13,412 nucleotides of DNA from Bacillus benzoevorans (lineage in GTDB: Bacteria > Bacillota > Bacilli > Bacillales > Cytobacillaceae). Positions 7,863 to 13,412 of this stretch are shown here, piece after piece. Position 1 is the first letter of the stretch. Each line of letters begins with the position of its first letter. The stretch spans positions 436-13,847 of the forward strand of contig NZ_JACHGK010000036.1 of NCBI RefSeq assembly GCF_014207535.1, given 5' to 3'. Both the position numbers and the translations under genes were made by a program. The notes under the pieces were generated by a model, which did no database searches, was not told the DNA's origin, and saw only the letters and a list, made by a program, of their open reading frames with translations.

Positions 7863-9059
7863 ATGTTACTAAAACAACTAATGGAAAAATTAGATCAACA
7901 AAAGGACCGCATCATTGAGATTCGCCGTTATCTGCATGAACATCCAGAACTTTCTTTCCAAGAAGAAGAAACAGCTAAATATATCAGCGAATTTTATAAA
8001 GCTGTCCCTGTAGATTCAGTGGAAACGAACTTTGGTGGTCAGCGTGGTGTTGTTGTAACGATTAAAGGCGCGAAACCAGGAAAAACCATTGCTATTCGTG
8101 CTGATTTTGATGCCTTGCCGATCAAGGAGGAAACGGGGCTGCCTTTTGCCTCAAAAAATGAAGGGGTGATGCATGCCTGCGGTCATGATGGACATACAGC
8201 ATACATGCTGGTATTAGCAGAAACGTTAGCGGAGTGTAAAGACCAATTAAAAGGTACGATTCGAGTGATTCATCAACCGGCAGAAGAAACCCCTCCAGGC
8301 GGAGCAATTGGAATGATTAAAGCAGGAGTATTGGATGGCGTAGATGCAATCATTGGAATTCATGTCATGTCCAATATGAAAACAGGTCAGATTTATTACC
8401 GAAGCGGGAACACGCAAACAGGAAGATCTTATTTTAAATTAGTTGTTCAAGGAAGAGGCGGACATGGCTCATCGCCACATCTAGCAAATGATGCCATTGT
8501 AGCAGCCAGTTCATTCGTCATGAATGTACAAACCATCGTCAGCCGCCGGATCAACCCATTTGATACAGCTTCAATCACCATTGGGAATTTTGATGGAAAA
8601 GGGTCATTCAATGTCATCAAGGATGCTGTAACCATTGAAGGAGATGTTCGAACCATGTCTCCGGAAACTCGTGAAACCGTCGAGACTGGGGTACGTGACT
8701 TTGCGGAAGGATTAGAAAAATCATATAGGGTAAAGTCTATTTTTGAATTTACCAATGACTATCCTGTGCTCTATAATGACCCGGAAGTAACGGAGCATGT
8801 ACGCAAAGCCCTAGAACAAGCATCCATTCCAGAAGTAGAAGCTGTTTTGGAAACACCGCCACAGCCGCCTTCGGAAGATTTTGCGTATTATCTTGAGAAG
8901 GTACCAGGATGTTTCTTCTATGTAGGTGCTGCGCCTGAGTCAGGTGAAGCATACCCGCATCATCATCCGAAATTTACTATCAATGAAGAAAGCTTGATCA
9001 TTAGTGCGAAAGCGATGGCTGCTGTTGTAGCTTCATACTGTGATGGCAGCAGCACTTAA
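7863..9059 (+). CDS. M20D family metallo-amidohydrolase (N-acyl amino acid hydrolase type)
   Basis: This 398-residue protein belongs to the dimetal M20D hydrolases, which cleave amide bonds of N-acyl or conjugated amino acids. Visible family landmarks are RRYLHEHPELSFQE (21-34), RADFDALPI (79-87), and MHACGHDGH (103-111) with C106 and H108 as metal ligands. E141 is the expected base and E142 a metal ligand in QPAEE. H167 lies in GIHV, and the late histidine cluster HHHP (366-369) supplies the last ligand. A dimerisation-lid segment, with GRGGHGSSPH, follows from about 185. There is no signal peptide, so it acts in the cytoplasm. The ATG follows AAAGGAG (7847-7853) by nine bases. It sits right behind the MFS gene, suggesting a linked role. 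Hippurate-, acetyl-cysteine-, diaminopimelate- or auxin-conjugate-type substrates are all possible. Confidence 0.9.
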   Translation: MLLKQLMEKLDQQKDRIIEIRRYLHEHPELSFQEEETAKYISEFYKAVPVDSVETNFGGQRGVVVTIKGAKPGKTIAIRADFDALPIKEETGLPFASKNEGVMHACGHDGHTAYMLVLAETLAECKDQLKGTIRVIHQPAEETPPGGAIGMIKAGVLDGVDAIIGIHVMSNMKTGQIYYRSGNTQTGRSYFKLVVQGRGGHGSSPHLANDAIVAASSFVMNVQTIVSRRINPFDTASITIGNFDGKGSFNVIKDAVTIEGDVRTMSPETRETVETGVRDFAEGLEKSYRVKSIFEFTNDYPVLYNDPEVTEHVRKALEQASIPEVEAVLETPPQPPSEDFAYYLEKVPGCFFYVGAAPESGEAYPHHHPKFTINEESLIISAKAMAAVVASYCDGSST

Positions 9060-9159
9060 AAAGAACGAGCGTGGCCATGAGGCATAAAGTTATAAATTAA
9101 GCACAAAATGAAAAGGGATATGAAATCCTAAAAACAAAAAAGTCGATAGGAGTGAAAGT

Positions 9160-9303
9160 ATGGATAAAAACAAAGAGAAAGTACAAAATGTTTCTGGAAG
9201 TTTTCAAGTGGTAGACCGTAAAGATATGGTTGATAAATTGCAAAAGGACAACAAATTAGATAAGGAAACAGAATACTATGCACGGGTTTTTATGGAGGAG
9301 TAA
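9160..9303 (+). CDS. Small hypothetical protein, 47 residues
   Basis: A short frame starts at ATG 9160 with a good site, AGGAG (9148-9152), seven bases upstream, and ends at TAA 9301. The predicted product starts MDKNKEKVQN and ends YYARVFMEE. It is highly charged, with many Lys, Asp and Glu residues, and has no cysteine, membrane segment or signal peptide. I do not recognise the family. It lies 100 bases after the amidohydrolase with no strong terminator between them, so it may be read from that operon or from its own unseen promoter. The ribosome binding site and clean protein-like composition favour a real gene. Confidence 0.65.
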   Translation: MDKNKEKVQNVSGSFQVVDRKDMVDKLQKDNKLDKETEYYARVFMEE

Positions 9304-9396
9304 GGATCTTAGGTGCTTAGAGGGATCGTGAAGTTTGGCTTCACTCTGTAGGGAGTATGAGTTTTAAGGGAAATTGTTTTGTTGTGCTTGATAATG

Positions 9397-9434
9397 AGAG
9401 GGACGAGGGATTGAACTGCATCCTAAGTCCCTCT
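9397..9434. terminator. Possible terminator between convergent genes
   Basis: AGAGGGAC (9397-9404) and GTCCCTCT (9427-9434) form an 8-bp perfect stem with a 22-base interior that can pair further (GGAT with ATCC). It sits between the small plus-strand gene and the end of the minus-strand glycosylase gene. There is no clear T-run on either strand, so the call is weak. Confidence 0.4.
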
Positions 9435-9465
9435 TGGGTTCTATGATAAATAAGGGGAATCTAAT

Positions 9466-10041
9466 TTATTCGGAATGAAAATAATGGTCTGCGGCCAGCT
9501 TCCAATCCTCCAAAAATACCGGCCAGAGGTTGGGTCGACGTCTTACAGCTAAAGGATGGTAGGCGACGGTTGTTTGCAATCCATTGATCATATGTATTTT
9601 GCCCCGTAATAATTTAACCTCTGCTTCTGAATTTTGAAAGAAGGACTGGACTGCAATATTTCCTAGACAAACCATTAACTGTGGTTGTTTTGACTTTAGT
9701 TGCTGGTTAAGATGATTCATGCAGATTTGTCTGGTTTTATCTTTATCATAGGAACGTGTCGGTTTTCTTTTTAAAACATAGGTTACAAATAAATCGTCAA
9801 CGCTTAATCCAACCTGATGGACAGCTTGTTGTAATGTCTGTCTTGTCCCGCATATAAAGGGTTTGTTTTCTCGATCTTCACGAGCTCCAGGATTGTCTAA
9901 TAGAATCATAATGGGGGCGTCGGGATTTCCCTCACCCCATATCATTCGCGAGCCATGCTTGTTCAGACCACATTCGCTGCAATTTATCAAATTTTCCGGT
10001 GTTTGTTCTTCTGGCCATAATGCTGCGCAAAAATCAGGCAA
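9466..10041 (-). CDS. Uracil-DNA glycosylase superfamily protein, divergent family 4-like
   Basis: The product is about 191 residues, with the uracil-DNA glycosylase fold landmarks of family 4-like enzymes, which remove uracil from DNA. Seen are CSEC (21-24), WGEGNPDAPIMILLDNPGARED starting at about 35 (motif 1 region, LDNPG where family 4 has GEAPG), PFICGT, and the late motif HPLAVRRRP (about 162-170). In family 4, four cysteines hold a [4Fe-4S] cluster. Here the first two (C21, C24) and the last (C107, ICMNHL) are present, but the third position, in the usual VVKCRPP stretch, reads VLKRKP with Arg92. The first in-frame TTG (10059) precedes the SD GAGGAG, so the TTG at 10041, eight bases after it, is preferred. 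It lies 35 bases behind the small spore-like gene on the same strand. Glycosylase activity is not proven by sequence. Confidence 0.82.
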   Translation of the reverse strand: MPDFCAALWPEEQTPENLINCSECGLNKHGSRMIWGEGNPDAPIMILLDNPGAREDRENKPFICGTRQTLQQAVHQVGLSVDDLFVTYVLKRKPTRSYDKDKTRQICMNHLNQQLKSKQPQLMVCLGNIAVQSFFQNSEAEVKLLRGKIHMINGLQTTVAYHPLAVRRRPNLWPVFLEDWKLAADHYFHSE

Positions 10042-10076
10042 AACTTTTTCTCCTCTCAAATTTCATTAATTATTTT

Positions 10077-10235
10077 TTAATCCCTCATTGCTCCAGCCTC
10101 CCGGGAAGTCATGGAACCTTGTCCTTCATTAACATCTTGTTGAATTTCTTGTTTTACTTTTTGTGCATCAGTTCCGGCAAAATCTGGTTTCATAATTGAA
10201 GCCAAATTCTCCTTAGCTTGTTGATCCTGCCGCAT
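10077..10235 (-). CDS. Small protein, weakly like gamma-type small acid-soluble spore proteins
   Basis: This 52-residue hydrophilic protein has no cysteine, starts MRQDQQAKEN and ends SREAGAMRD. The central stretch FAGTDAQKVKQEIQQD (19-34) resembles the repeated FASETDAQxVKQQNQQ pattern of gamma-type spore storage proteins (SspE), but occurs only once and lacks the complete cleavage-site residues. The start is ATG 10235, set by an ideal AAGGAGG just upstream; an in-frame TTG farther up is not credible. The glycosylase gene follows after 35 bases, so the two may share a transcript. A candidate sigma-G promoter lies upstream. Family assignment is tentative: it may be another small sporulation-associated or unrelated protein. 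Confidence 0.7.
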   Translation of the reverse strand: MRQDQQAKENLASIMKPDFAGTDAQKVKQEIQQDVNEGQGSMTSREAGAMRD

Positions 10236-10268
10236 ATCACTCCTCCTTAATATATGGATGTGCAATTA

Positions 10269-10299
10269 TATTATTTATAAAAAACACTTGGCATATTCA
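10269..10299 (-). promoter_or_regulatory. Candidate sigma-G-like promoter of the small spore-like gene
   Basis: Read on the minus strand, TGAATA (10294-10299) and AATAATA (10269-10275) are 18 bases apart. Sigma-G promoters have GnATA and CATnnTA elements at about this spacing, so the -35 matches and the -10 matches at four of its five fixed positions. A TATAAT on the same strand (10265-10270) overlaps but lacks a good sigma-A -35. Confidence 0.42.
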
Positions 10300-10300
10300 G

Positions 10301-10340
10301 AAAATAAAAAAAGGAACCCATTTACTTAACAGGGTTCTTT
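10301..10340. terminator. Terminator of the HesB-like gene, possibly bidirectional
   Basis: GAACCC (10314-10319) and GGGTTC (10332-10337) form the stem. On the minus strand the stem is followed by CTTTTTTTATTTT, a good tail for the gene ending at 10424. On the plus strand a shorter TTTTT follows. Confidence 0.75.
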
Positions 10341-10423
10341 TTGCGAAAATTATTTGTGGAAAATATAGCAAGCTATTATTTAGGGATGGCTGCAGCAAAT
10401 AGAATAATATACCTGCCGTTCGT

Positions 10424-10717
10424 TTACATTCCTTGGTGAAATTCAGGTTCACCTAATCGTTCATTAAATTCAATGACTAAATCCTTATCCTCTAAATACC
10501 AGGTATCAGTATCTTCCATAAAGAATGTAATTCCGTCTTTTTTAATTTGAGTATAGGTTTGTTCAGGTCTTTCTTTATCTACGCCTAATGAGAATCCCTT
10601 GATAAAGGAATTAAAACCGCCATATCGTACATAAAATTTAACAAAATCTCCTTCAGTTAGAGCTAAATCTTCTTTATACCATTGAACCACTTTATCAGAC
10701 ATTGTAATTTGCATCAT
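10424..10717 (-). CDS. HesB/YneR-like protein lacking cysteines
   Basis: This 97-residue protein has the small beta-rich pattern of the HesB/IscA-like (Fe-S biosynthesis) fold: MQITMSDKVVQWYKEDL (2-18), FVKFYVRYGGFNSFIKGFSLGV (25-46), GITFFMEDTDTWYLEDKDLVIEFNERLGEPEF. It resembles the YneR-type branch of Bacillus. Classical IscA/HesB scaffolds bind iron or clusters through three cysteines; this protein has no cysteine at all, and Phe occupies the position after RYGG. An Fe-S scaffold role is therefore not supported. GAGGTG (10722-10727) precedes two adjacent ATG codons at 10717 and 10714, and either could be used. It is a single-gene unit with terminator at 10301-10340 and two CRP/FNR-type boxes upstream. 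Function unknown. Confidence 0.82.
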   Translation of the reverse strand: MMQITMSDKVVQWYKEDLALTEGDFVKFYVRYGGFNSFIKGFSLGVDKERPEQTYTQIKKDGITFFMEDTDTWYLEDKDLVIEFNERLGEPEFHQGM

Positions 10718-10752
10718 CTGTCACCTCTTAGATAGAATGAGCAGCAATAGAT

Positions 10753-10768
10753 TGTGATTTGATTCACA
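10753..10768. promoter_or_regulatory. CRP/FNR-type box 1, inside a 36-base perfect inverted repeat
   Basis: TGTGATTTGATTCACA is an exact TGTGA-N6-TCACA operator. It forms the centre of a larger inverted repeat with 15-bp perfect arms, AGCAATAGATTGTGA (10743-10757) and its complement (10764-10778), around a 6-base centre. It lies 16 bases upstream of the HesB-like gene's SD, probably within its transcribed leader. It could be an operator, an RNA hairpin, or both. Confidence 0.6.
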
Positions 10769-10785
10769 ATCTATTGCTTGATTAG

Positions 10786-10801
10786 AGTATATCAAATTAT
10801 C
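10786..10801 (-). promoter_or_regulatory. Candidate activator-dependent -10 elements for the HesB-like gene
   Basis: On the minus strand GATAAT (10796-10801) lies so that box 2 is centred near -42.5, as in class II CRP/FNR activation. TATACT (10786-10791) is a better hexamer but places the box near -52.5. Neither has a convincing -35, which fits dependence on an activator. Confidence 0.4.
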
Positions 10802-10823
10802 CGGGTAAAAATATTGTATAGTT

Positions 10824-10839
10824 TGTGAAATGTTTCACT
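10824..10839. promoter_or_regulatory. CRP/FNR-type box 2
   Basis: TGTGAAATGTTTCACT matches TGTGA-N6-TCACT, the operator form I know for B. subtilis Fnr. It lies 71 bases from box 1. For the minus-strand HesB-like gene it is upstream of the candidate -10 elements. The regulator itself is not in this window. Confidence 0.58.
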
Positions 10840-10859
10840 TGGTTTTTTTCGCTCTTAAC

Positions 10860-10898
10860 TGCAAAGCGACAAGTGTCTGTGGCACTTGTCGCTTTGCA
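10860..10898. repeat. Perfect 16-bp hairpin after the thioredoxin-like gene
   Basis: TGCAAAGCGACAAGTG (10860-10875) and its exact complement (10883-10898) surround a 7-base loop, beginning six bases after the stop codon of the minus-strand gene. There is no T-run after it on either strand. It may still end or protect the transcript. Confidence 0.7.
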
Positions 10899-10904
10899 AT
10901 TCAA

Positions 10905-11255
10905 TTACTTATTCATAAACGCTTTGATTTCTTCTTCTGGCATGGATGAATCACATTTCACGTTTACTGTGGCACCATTTGTATAGATGAAGCCAGGAAC
11001 GGTTGGAATGTCGTATTCATTACGGAATGCTGCTATTCCTTCCATATCAGATTCTTCCACGCTATTAACATAATAGATGTGCGTATTGGTTTCTTCAGCA
11101 ACCTCTTTTAGCTTTTTAACAAACTTTTGGCAATAAGGACATACAGCTTTTCCAATATAAATAACAGCTTCAGCTTCCCCTTTAACCAAATCTTGTGCTT
11201 TTGCAGAATCAATTTTATCGAAACCAGCTACATTTTCTTCATAAGTGGCAATCAT
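10905..11255 (-). CDS. Thioredoxin-fold protein with CPYC motif (PedC/BrcD-like)
   Basis: This 116-residue protein has a redox CPYC motif (39-42) after strand AVIYIGKAV and a cis-proline motif IPTVPGF (83-89), the hallmarks of a thioredoxin-fold disulfide oxidoreductase. The stretch CPYCQKFVKKLKEVAEET resembles the thioredoxin-like proteins once named bacteriocin transport accessory proteins (PedC/BrcD group). No bacteriocin genes are nearby, so that name should not be taken as function. There is no signal peptide, so it is cytoplasmic. One extra cysteine, C101, lies near the C-terminus. AAGGAG stands eight bases ahead of the ATG. It is divergent from the histidine kinase and followed by a strong hairpin. 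Confidence 0.87.
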   Translation of the reverse strand: MIATYEENVAGFDKIDSAKAQDLVKGEAEAVIYIGKAVCPYCQKFVKKLKEVAEETNTHIYYVNSVEESDMEGIAAFRNEYDIPTVPGFIYTNGATVNVKCDSSMPEEEIKAFMNK

Positions 11256-11286
11256 TGCTCATTCTCCTTTTTTCTCAGTTGTCATT

Positions 11287-11314
11287 ATTATACAACAATG
11301 TTTTATATTTCAAA
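11287..11314 (-). promoter_or_regulatory. Candidate sigma-A promoter of the thioredoxin-like gene
   Basis: On the minus strand a perfect TATAAT (11287-11292) is preceded 16 bases upstream by TTTGAA (11309-11314), giving a short leader of about 25 bases. For the divergent kinase, TATAAT hexamers occur on the plus strand at 11360-11365 and 11400-11405, but neither has a clear -35. Confidence 0.55.
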
Positions 11315-11504
11315 CAAATTATGCTTCATAGATTTGCATGGGGAATCGCAGTACCAATATATAATGATTATAAAAGAGAATGGTACAGGTTTAGAATATT
11401 ATAATAAAAGTATTTCGAATATTGCGGAGTCTCGTTTACTTTCATTGGAAATAATGATTAAATTAATTAATATTAGTGAAAATCATATAATTGGAGAAAC
11501 CCCG

Positions 11505-12794
11505 ATGAAGGATCAGATCCTATTCTTATTTAATCATTTACTATTTGTTTTAGTAATGGTTTTTATTTATCAATTTTGGCTTGATCGAAAAGAACGGACC
11601 TTTGAACAAAAACGAATGATGCACATTATCTTTAGTACCATTTGTGTTATTTTTTGTATGTCTTTTACCGTAACGCTAACGGATGAATTTATTGTGGACT
11701 TACGGCAAATCCCTATGTTGATTGCCGCCCTGTATGGAGGAGTATACGCAGCGATTCCATTGGCGATTATTACCGTGGGATATCGCTTTATTATTGGAGG
11801 AGCTGGGATAGTCGGGGCGGTTAGCATGGGTATCTCGATTATCATTATTAGTCTTATTTTTTCCAAAAGATACTTAACTTGGAGTATCCGCAAAAAAGTG
11901 ATATGGTCGATGCTTCTGGCACTTTACGCTTCTAGTTTGGTATTGACCGTTTATATCGTTCTATCTGCAGGGATTGAATTATTAACTAATGGTCTTCCTG
12001 AAAAGAATATCATCTATATTTTTGGTGTATTTATTATTTTTCACGTTGCCGGTACCGGGATTGCTACTTATGCTTTTGAGAAAATCAATAGCTTCATTAA
12101 TATGAAACAACGAATCATTCAAACGGAAAAAATTGAGTTAATCAGCCACCTGGCTGCATCCATTTCACATGAAGTAAGGAACCCTTTAACCGTTAGCCGC
12201 GGCTTTATGCAGTTATTGCTAGAGGATTCCTTAAAGGATAAAAAAAATGAGTATGCGTCGATTGCGATAAATGAGCTGGATCGTGCTGAGAGGATTATTA
12301 CAGATTACTTAACTTTTGCCAAACCGATAGAAGAACGACAAGAAATATTTGATGTCCGGCAAGAGTGTCTTCATGTCATAGAAGTGATTCGTCCGTTGGC
12401 GAATATGAATGCAGTAGAAGTTACCACTCATTTAACGGAAGCTTATACAGAAGGAAGCAGGCAATCGTTCCAGCAATGCTTGTTAAATATAACGAAAAAC
12501 GGAATTGAAGCGATTGAGGACGGTGGCGCCTTACATATTGAGCTTCTCGCAAATAATAAACATATCACCCTTTTGGTCAGAGATACTGGTAAAGGCATGA
12601 CAGAGGAACAAATGAAGCGTCTGGGAGAGCCGTATTTCACAACAAAAGGGGCAAAAGGAACGGGATTAGGCATGATGGTCTCCTACGGTATCATTCATTC
12701 TATGAATGGTTCCATAAAAGTAACGAGCGAATTAGGGAAAGGGACATGCTTTGAAATTACTTTACCGCGTAAGAATGAGAATGAACAAGAGTAA
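11505..12794 (+). CDS. KinB-like membrane sensor histidine kinase
   Basis: This 429-residue kinase is about the length of B. subtilis KinB, a sporulation phosphorelay kinase. The N-terminal ~195 residues hold about six hydrophobic segments. Within them, QIPMLIAALYGG followed by a glycine-rich YRFIIGGAGIVGA region resembles the 5TM sensor module of LytS-type kinases. The H-box is SISHEVRNPLTVSRGF with H222 as phosphorylation site. An N-box (QCLLNITKNGIEAI, N332), G1 (DTGKGM, 360-365), F (EPYFTTK) and G2 (GTGLGM, 385-390) boxes follow. The start is ATG 11505, with GGAG at 11493-11496; the frame stays open far upstream, but that part overlaps the thioredoxin gene and is not kinase-like. No response regulator is adjacent, as is usual for phosphorelay kinases. 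The signal is unknown, and assignment to sporulation rests on similarity. Confidence 0.9.
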   Translation: MKDQILFLFNHLLFVLVMVFIYQFWLDRKERTFEQKRMMHIIFSTICVIFCMSFTVTLTDEFIVDLRQIPMLIAALYGGVYAAIPLAIITVGYRFIIGGAGIVGAVSMGISIIIISLIFSKRYLTWSIRKKVIWSMLLALYASSLVLTVYIVLSAGIELLTNGLPEKNIIYIFGVFIIFHVAGTGIATYAFEKINSFINMKQRIIQTEKIELISHLAASISHEVRNPLTVSRGFMQLLLEDSLKDKKNEYASIAINELDRAERIITDYLTFAKPIEERQEIFDVRQECLHVIEVIRPLANMNAVEVTTHLTEAYTEGSRQSFQQCLLNITKNGIEAIEDGGALHIELLANNKHITLLVRDTGKGMTEEQMKRLGEPYFTTKGAKGTGLGMMVSYGIIHSMNGSIKVTSELGKGTCFEITLPRKNENEQE

Positions 12795-12812
12795 CCGAAG
12801 ATGCGAAAGGAA

Positions 12813-12837
12813 AGAGAGTGATGGTAAATCACTCTCT
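12813..12837 (+). terminator. Hairpin after the kinase gene
   Basis: AGAGAGTGAT and ATCACTCTCT form a perfect 10-bp stem with a 5-base loop, 18 bases after the stop codon. No T-run follows, so it is a terminator-like hairpin of uncertain strength. Confidence 0.5.
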
Positions 12838-12984
12838 GACATGAAAGATACTTTGCAGCTAAGTGGATGTAGTAACAACGTCCCGATTAACTGGACATAA
12901 AGATATTAATGTAACAAAAAGATATGTAAAGATACGGATGAACAGGAAAAAGTTGAACTTCTATCAATAAAGCTTTAAAAAAAG

Positions 12985-13013
12985 TTGATCTCTATTTAGG
13001 ATAATGATATTAT
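12985..13013 (+). promoter_or_regulatory. rRNA-operon promoter, distal
   Basis: TTGATC (12985-12990) and TATTAT (13008-13013) are 17 bases apart, with an extended TGA before the -10. A further TTGAAC at 12953-12958 has only a poor partner. The same AAAGTTGA-like context recurs at each promoter of this cluster. Confidence 0.6.
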
Positions 13014-13114
13014 AAACTTCCCTTTTCCTTTTAGAAGACAGATAGAAATTAAGTTCGTATTTCTTCTTTAATATAGTGAATAGGGATTAATACAGAAAAA
13101 ACTCGAAAAAGAAG

Positions 13115-13143
13115 TTGACTTCTGTGAATCTAGATGTTATATT
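13115..13143 (+). promoter_or_regulatory. rRNA-operon promoter, middle
   Basis: TTGACT (13115-13120) and TATATT (13138-13143) are 17 bases apart, with an extended TGT before the -10. Start of transcription is expected near 13150. Confidence 0.8.
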
Positions 13144-13191
13144 AATAAACGTCGCTGATGCGAAACAACTTAAAAGATTACTTCTTAATAG

Positions 13192-13220
13192 TTGACTTTA
13201 GCGAAACAGGATGATATAAT
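13192..13220 (+). promoter_or_regulatory. rRNA-operon promoter, proximal
   Basis: TTGACT (13192-13197) and a perfect TATAAT (13215-13220) are 17 bases apart, with an extended TGA. Two strong promoters 77 bases apart followed by boxA are typical of Bacillus rRNA operons. Confidence 0.88.
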
Positions 13221-13253
13221 TCATTTCGCTGCTGAAATAATTCAGTAGATAAT

Positions 13254-13344
13254 TGTTCTTTGAAAACTAAACAAAGCAGAAACGTCAACGTTAATTCTAG
13301 TTGTTTTAACAACAAATTTTATGAGCTAACTCATACTCTTTATC
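13254..13344 (+). other. rRNA leader with boxA antitermination sequence
   Basis: TGTTCTTTGAAAACTAAAC, starting at 13254, is the boxA-type sequence found ahead of Bacillus 16S rRNA. The following AACGTCAACGTTAATTCTAG and ATGAGCTAACTCATACTCTTTAT also follow the pattern of Bacillaceae 16S leaders. The 16S itself is not within the window. Confidence 0.85.
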
Positions 13345-13412
13345 GCGATTAACGAACAGTAATATCCTTCGGATAAACTGTTCGTAAATGCCCGATCGAT
13401 TCGACTAATAAT
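13345..13412 (+). other. Non-16S tail with hairpin at the expected 16S start
   Basis: In related leaders the mature 16S (GGAGAGTTTGATCC) begins about here. Instead the sequence holds CGAACAGT (13353-13360) and ACTGTTCG (13377-13384), an 8-bp perfect stem. Nested in it is TATCC-TTC-GGATA. No 16S motif is seen up to the window end. Confidence 0.6.

Noticed and set aside
8447..8755. Minus-strand frame of about 100 codons inside the amidohydrolase gene
   Set aside because: It is the shadow of a strongly conserved enzyme on the other strand and has no start signal.
9863..10199. Plus-strand frames opposite the glycosylase and spore-like genes
   Set aside because: Both lie antisense to better genes, and their translations are low in protein character.
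10743..10778. Intrinsic terminator
   Set aside because: There is no T-run on either strand and no plus-strand gene upstream to terminate. The embedded TGTGA-N6-TCACA fits an operator better.
10905..11255. Bacteriocin export locus suggested by the PedC/BrcD-like protein
   Set aside because: No precursor peptide, ABC exporter or immunity gene is present nearby.
11127..11504. N-terminal extension of the histidine kinase by 126 residues
   Set aside because: It would run over the start of the divergent thioredoxin gene and its promoter, and ATG 11505 has its own GGAG site.

Overview
The window looks like chromosomal DNA of a low-GC, endospore-forming Bacillaceae species (Bacillus/Neobacillus type). 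The grounds are strong AGGAGG-type ribosome binding sites, a ThrZ-like threonyl-tRNA synthetase behind tandem T-box leaders, a KinB-type kinase, a small spore-protein-like gene with a sigma-G-like promoter, and a Bacillus-style rRNA promoter and boxA region at the right end. Most of it is ordinary core or accessory chromosome. I found no phage, transposase gene, CRISPR array or defence locus.

Layout. 1-312: decaying tandem array of a 52-bp unit with palindromic arms. 578-1081: GNAT acetyltransferase. About 1200-1740: two consecutive threonine T-box riboswitches, each with its own terminator, then thrZ (1758-3704). 4159-6204: soluble protein with four PAS-like domains and a GGDEF domain whose signature reads GGDEM, closed by a strong terminator. 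6396-9059: two-gene operon of a DHA2-type MFS transporter and an M20D amidohydrolase. 9160-9303: unrecognised 47-residue gene. 9466-10041 (minus): uracil-DNA glycosylase-fold protein lacking one usual cluster cysteine. 10077-10235 (minus): 52-residue protein with weak gamma-SASP resemblance. 10424-10717 (minus): cysteine-free HesB/YneR-like protein with two CRP/FNR-type boxes upstream. 10905-11255 (minus): CPYC thioredoxin-fold protein. 11505-12794: KinB-like membrane histidine kinase, divergent from the thioredoxin gene. 12953 to the end: rRNA-operon-type promoters, boxA and leader. The last ~70 bases, where 16S rRNA would be expected to begin, do not look like 16S.

How parts fit together. 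The clearest regulatory logic is at thrZ, where uncharged tRNA-Thr must be sensed twice in series (ACC specifier in both leaders) before the gene is read. The MFS and amidohydrolase genes are tightly linked and may handle an N-acylated or amide-linked small molecule, with unknown substrate. The KinB-like kinase, the GGDEF protein and the spore-like gene suggest a signalling and sporulation neighbourhood, but no direct link between them is shown. The CRP/FNR-like boxes suggest oxygen- or redox-responsive control of the HesB-like gene, which is an inference from motif and spacing only.
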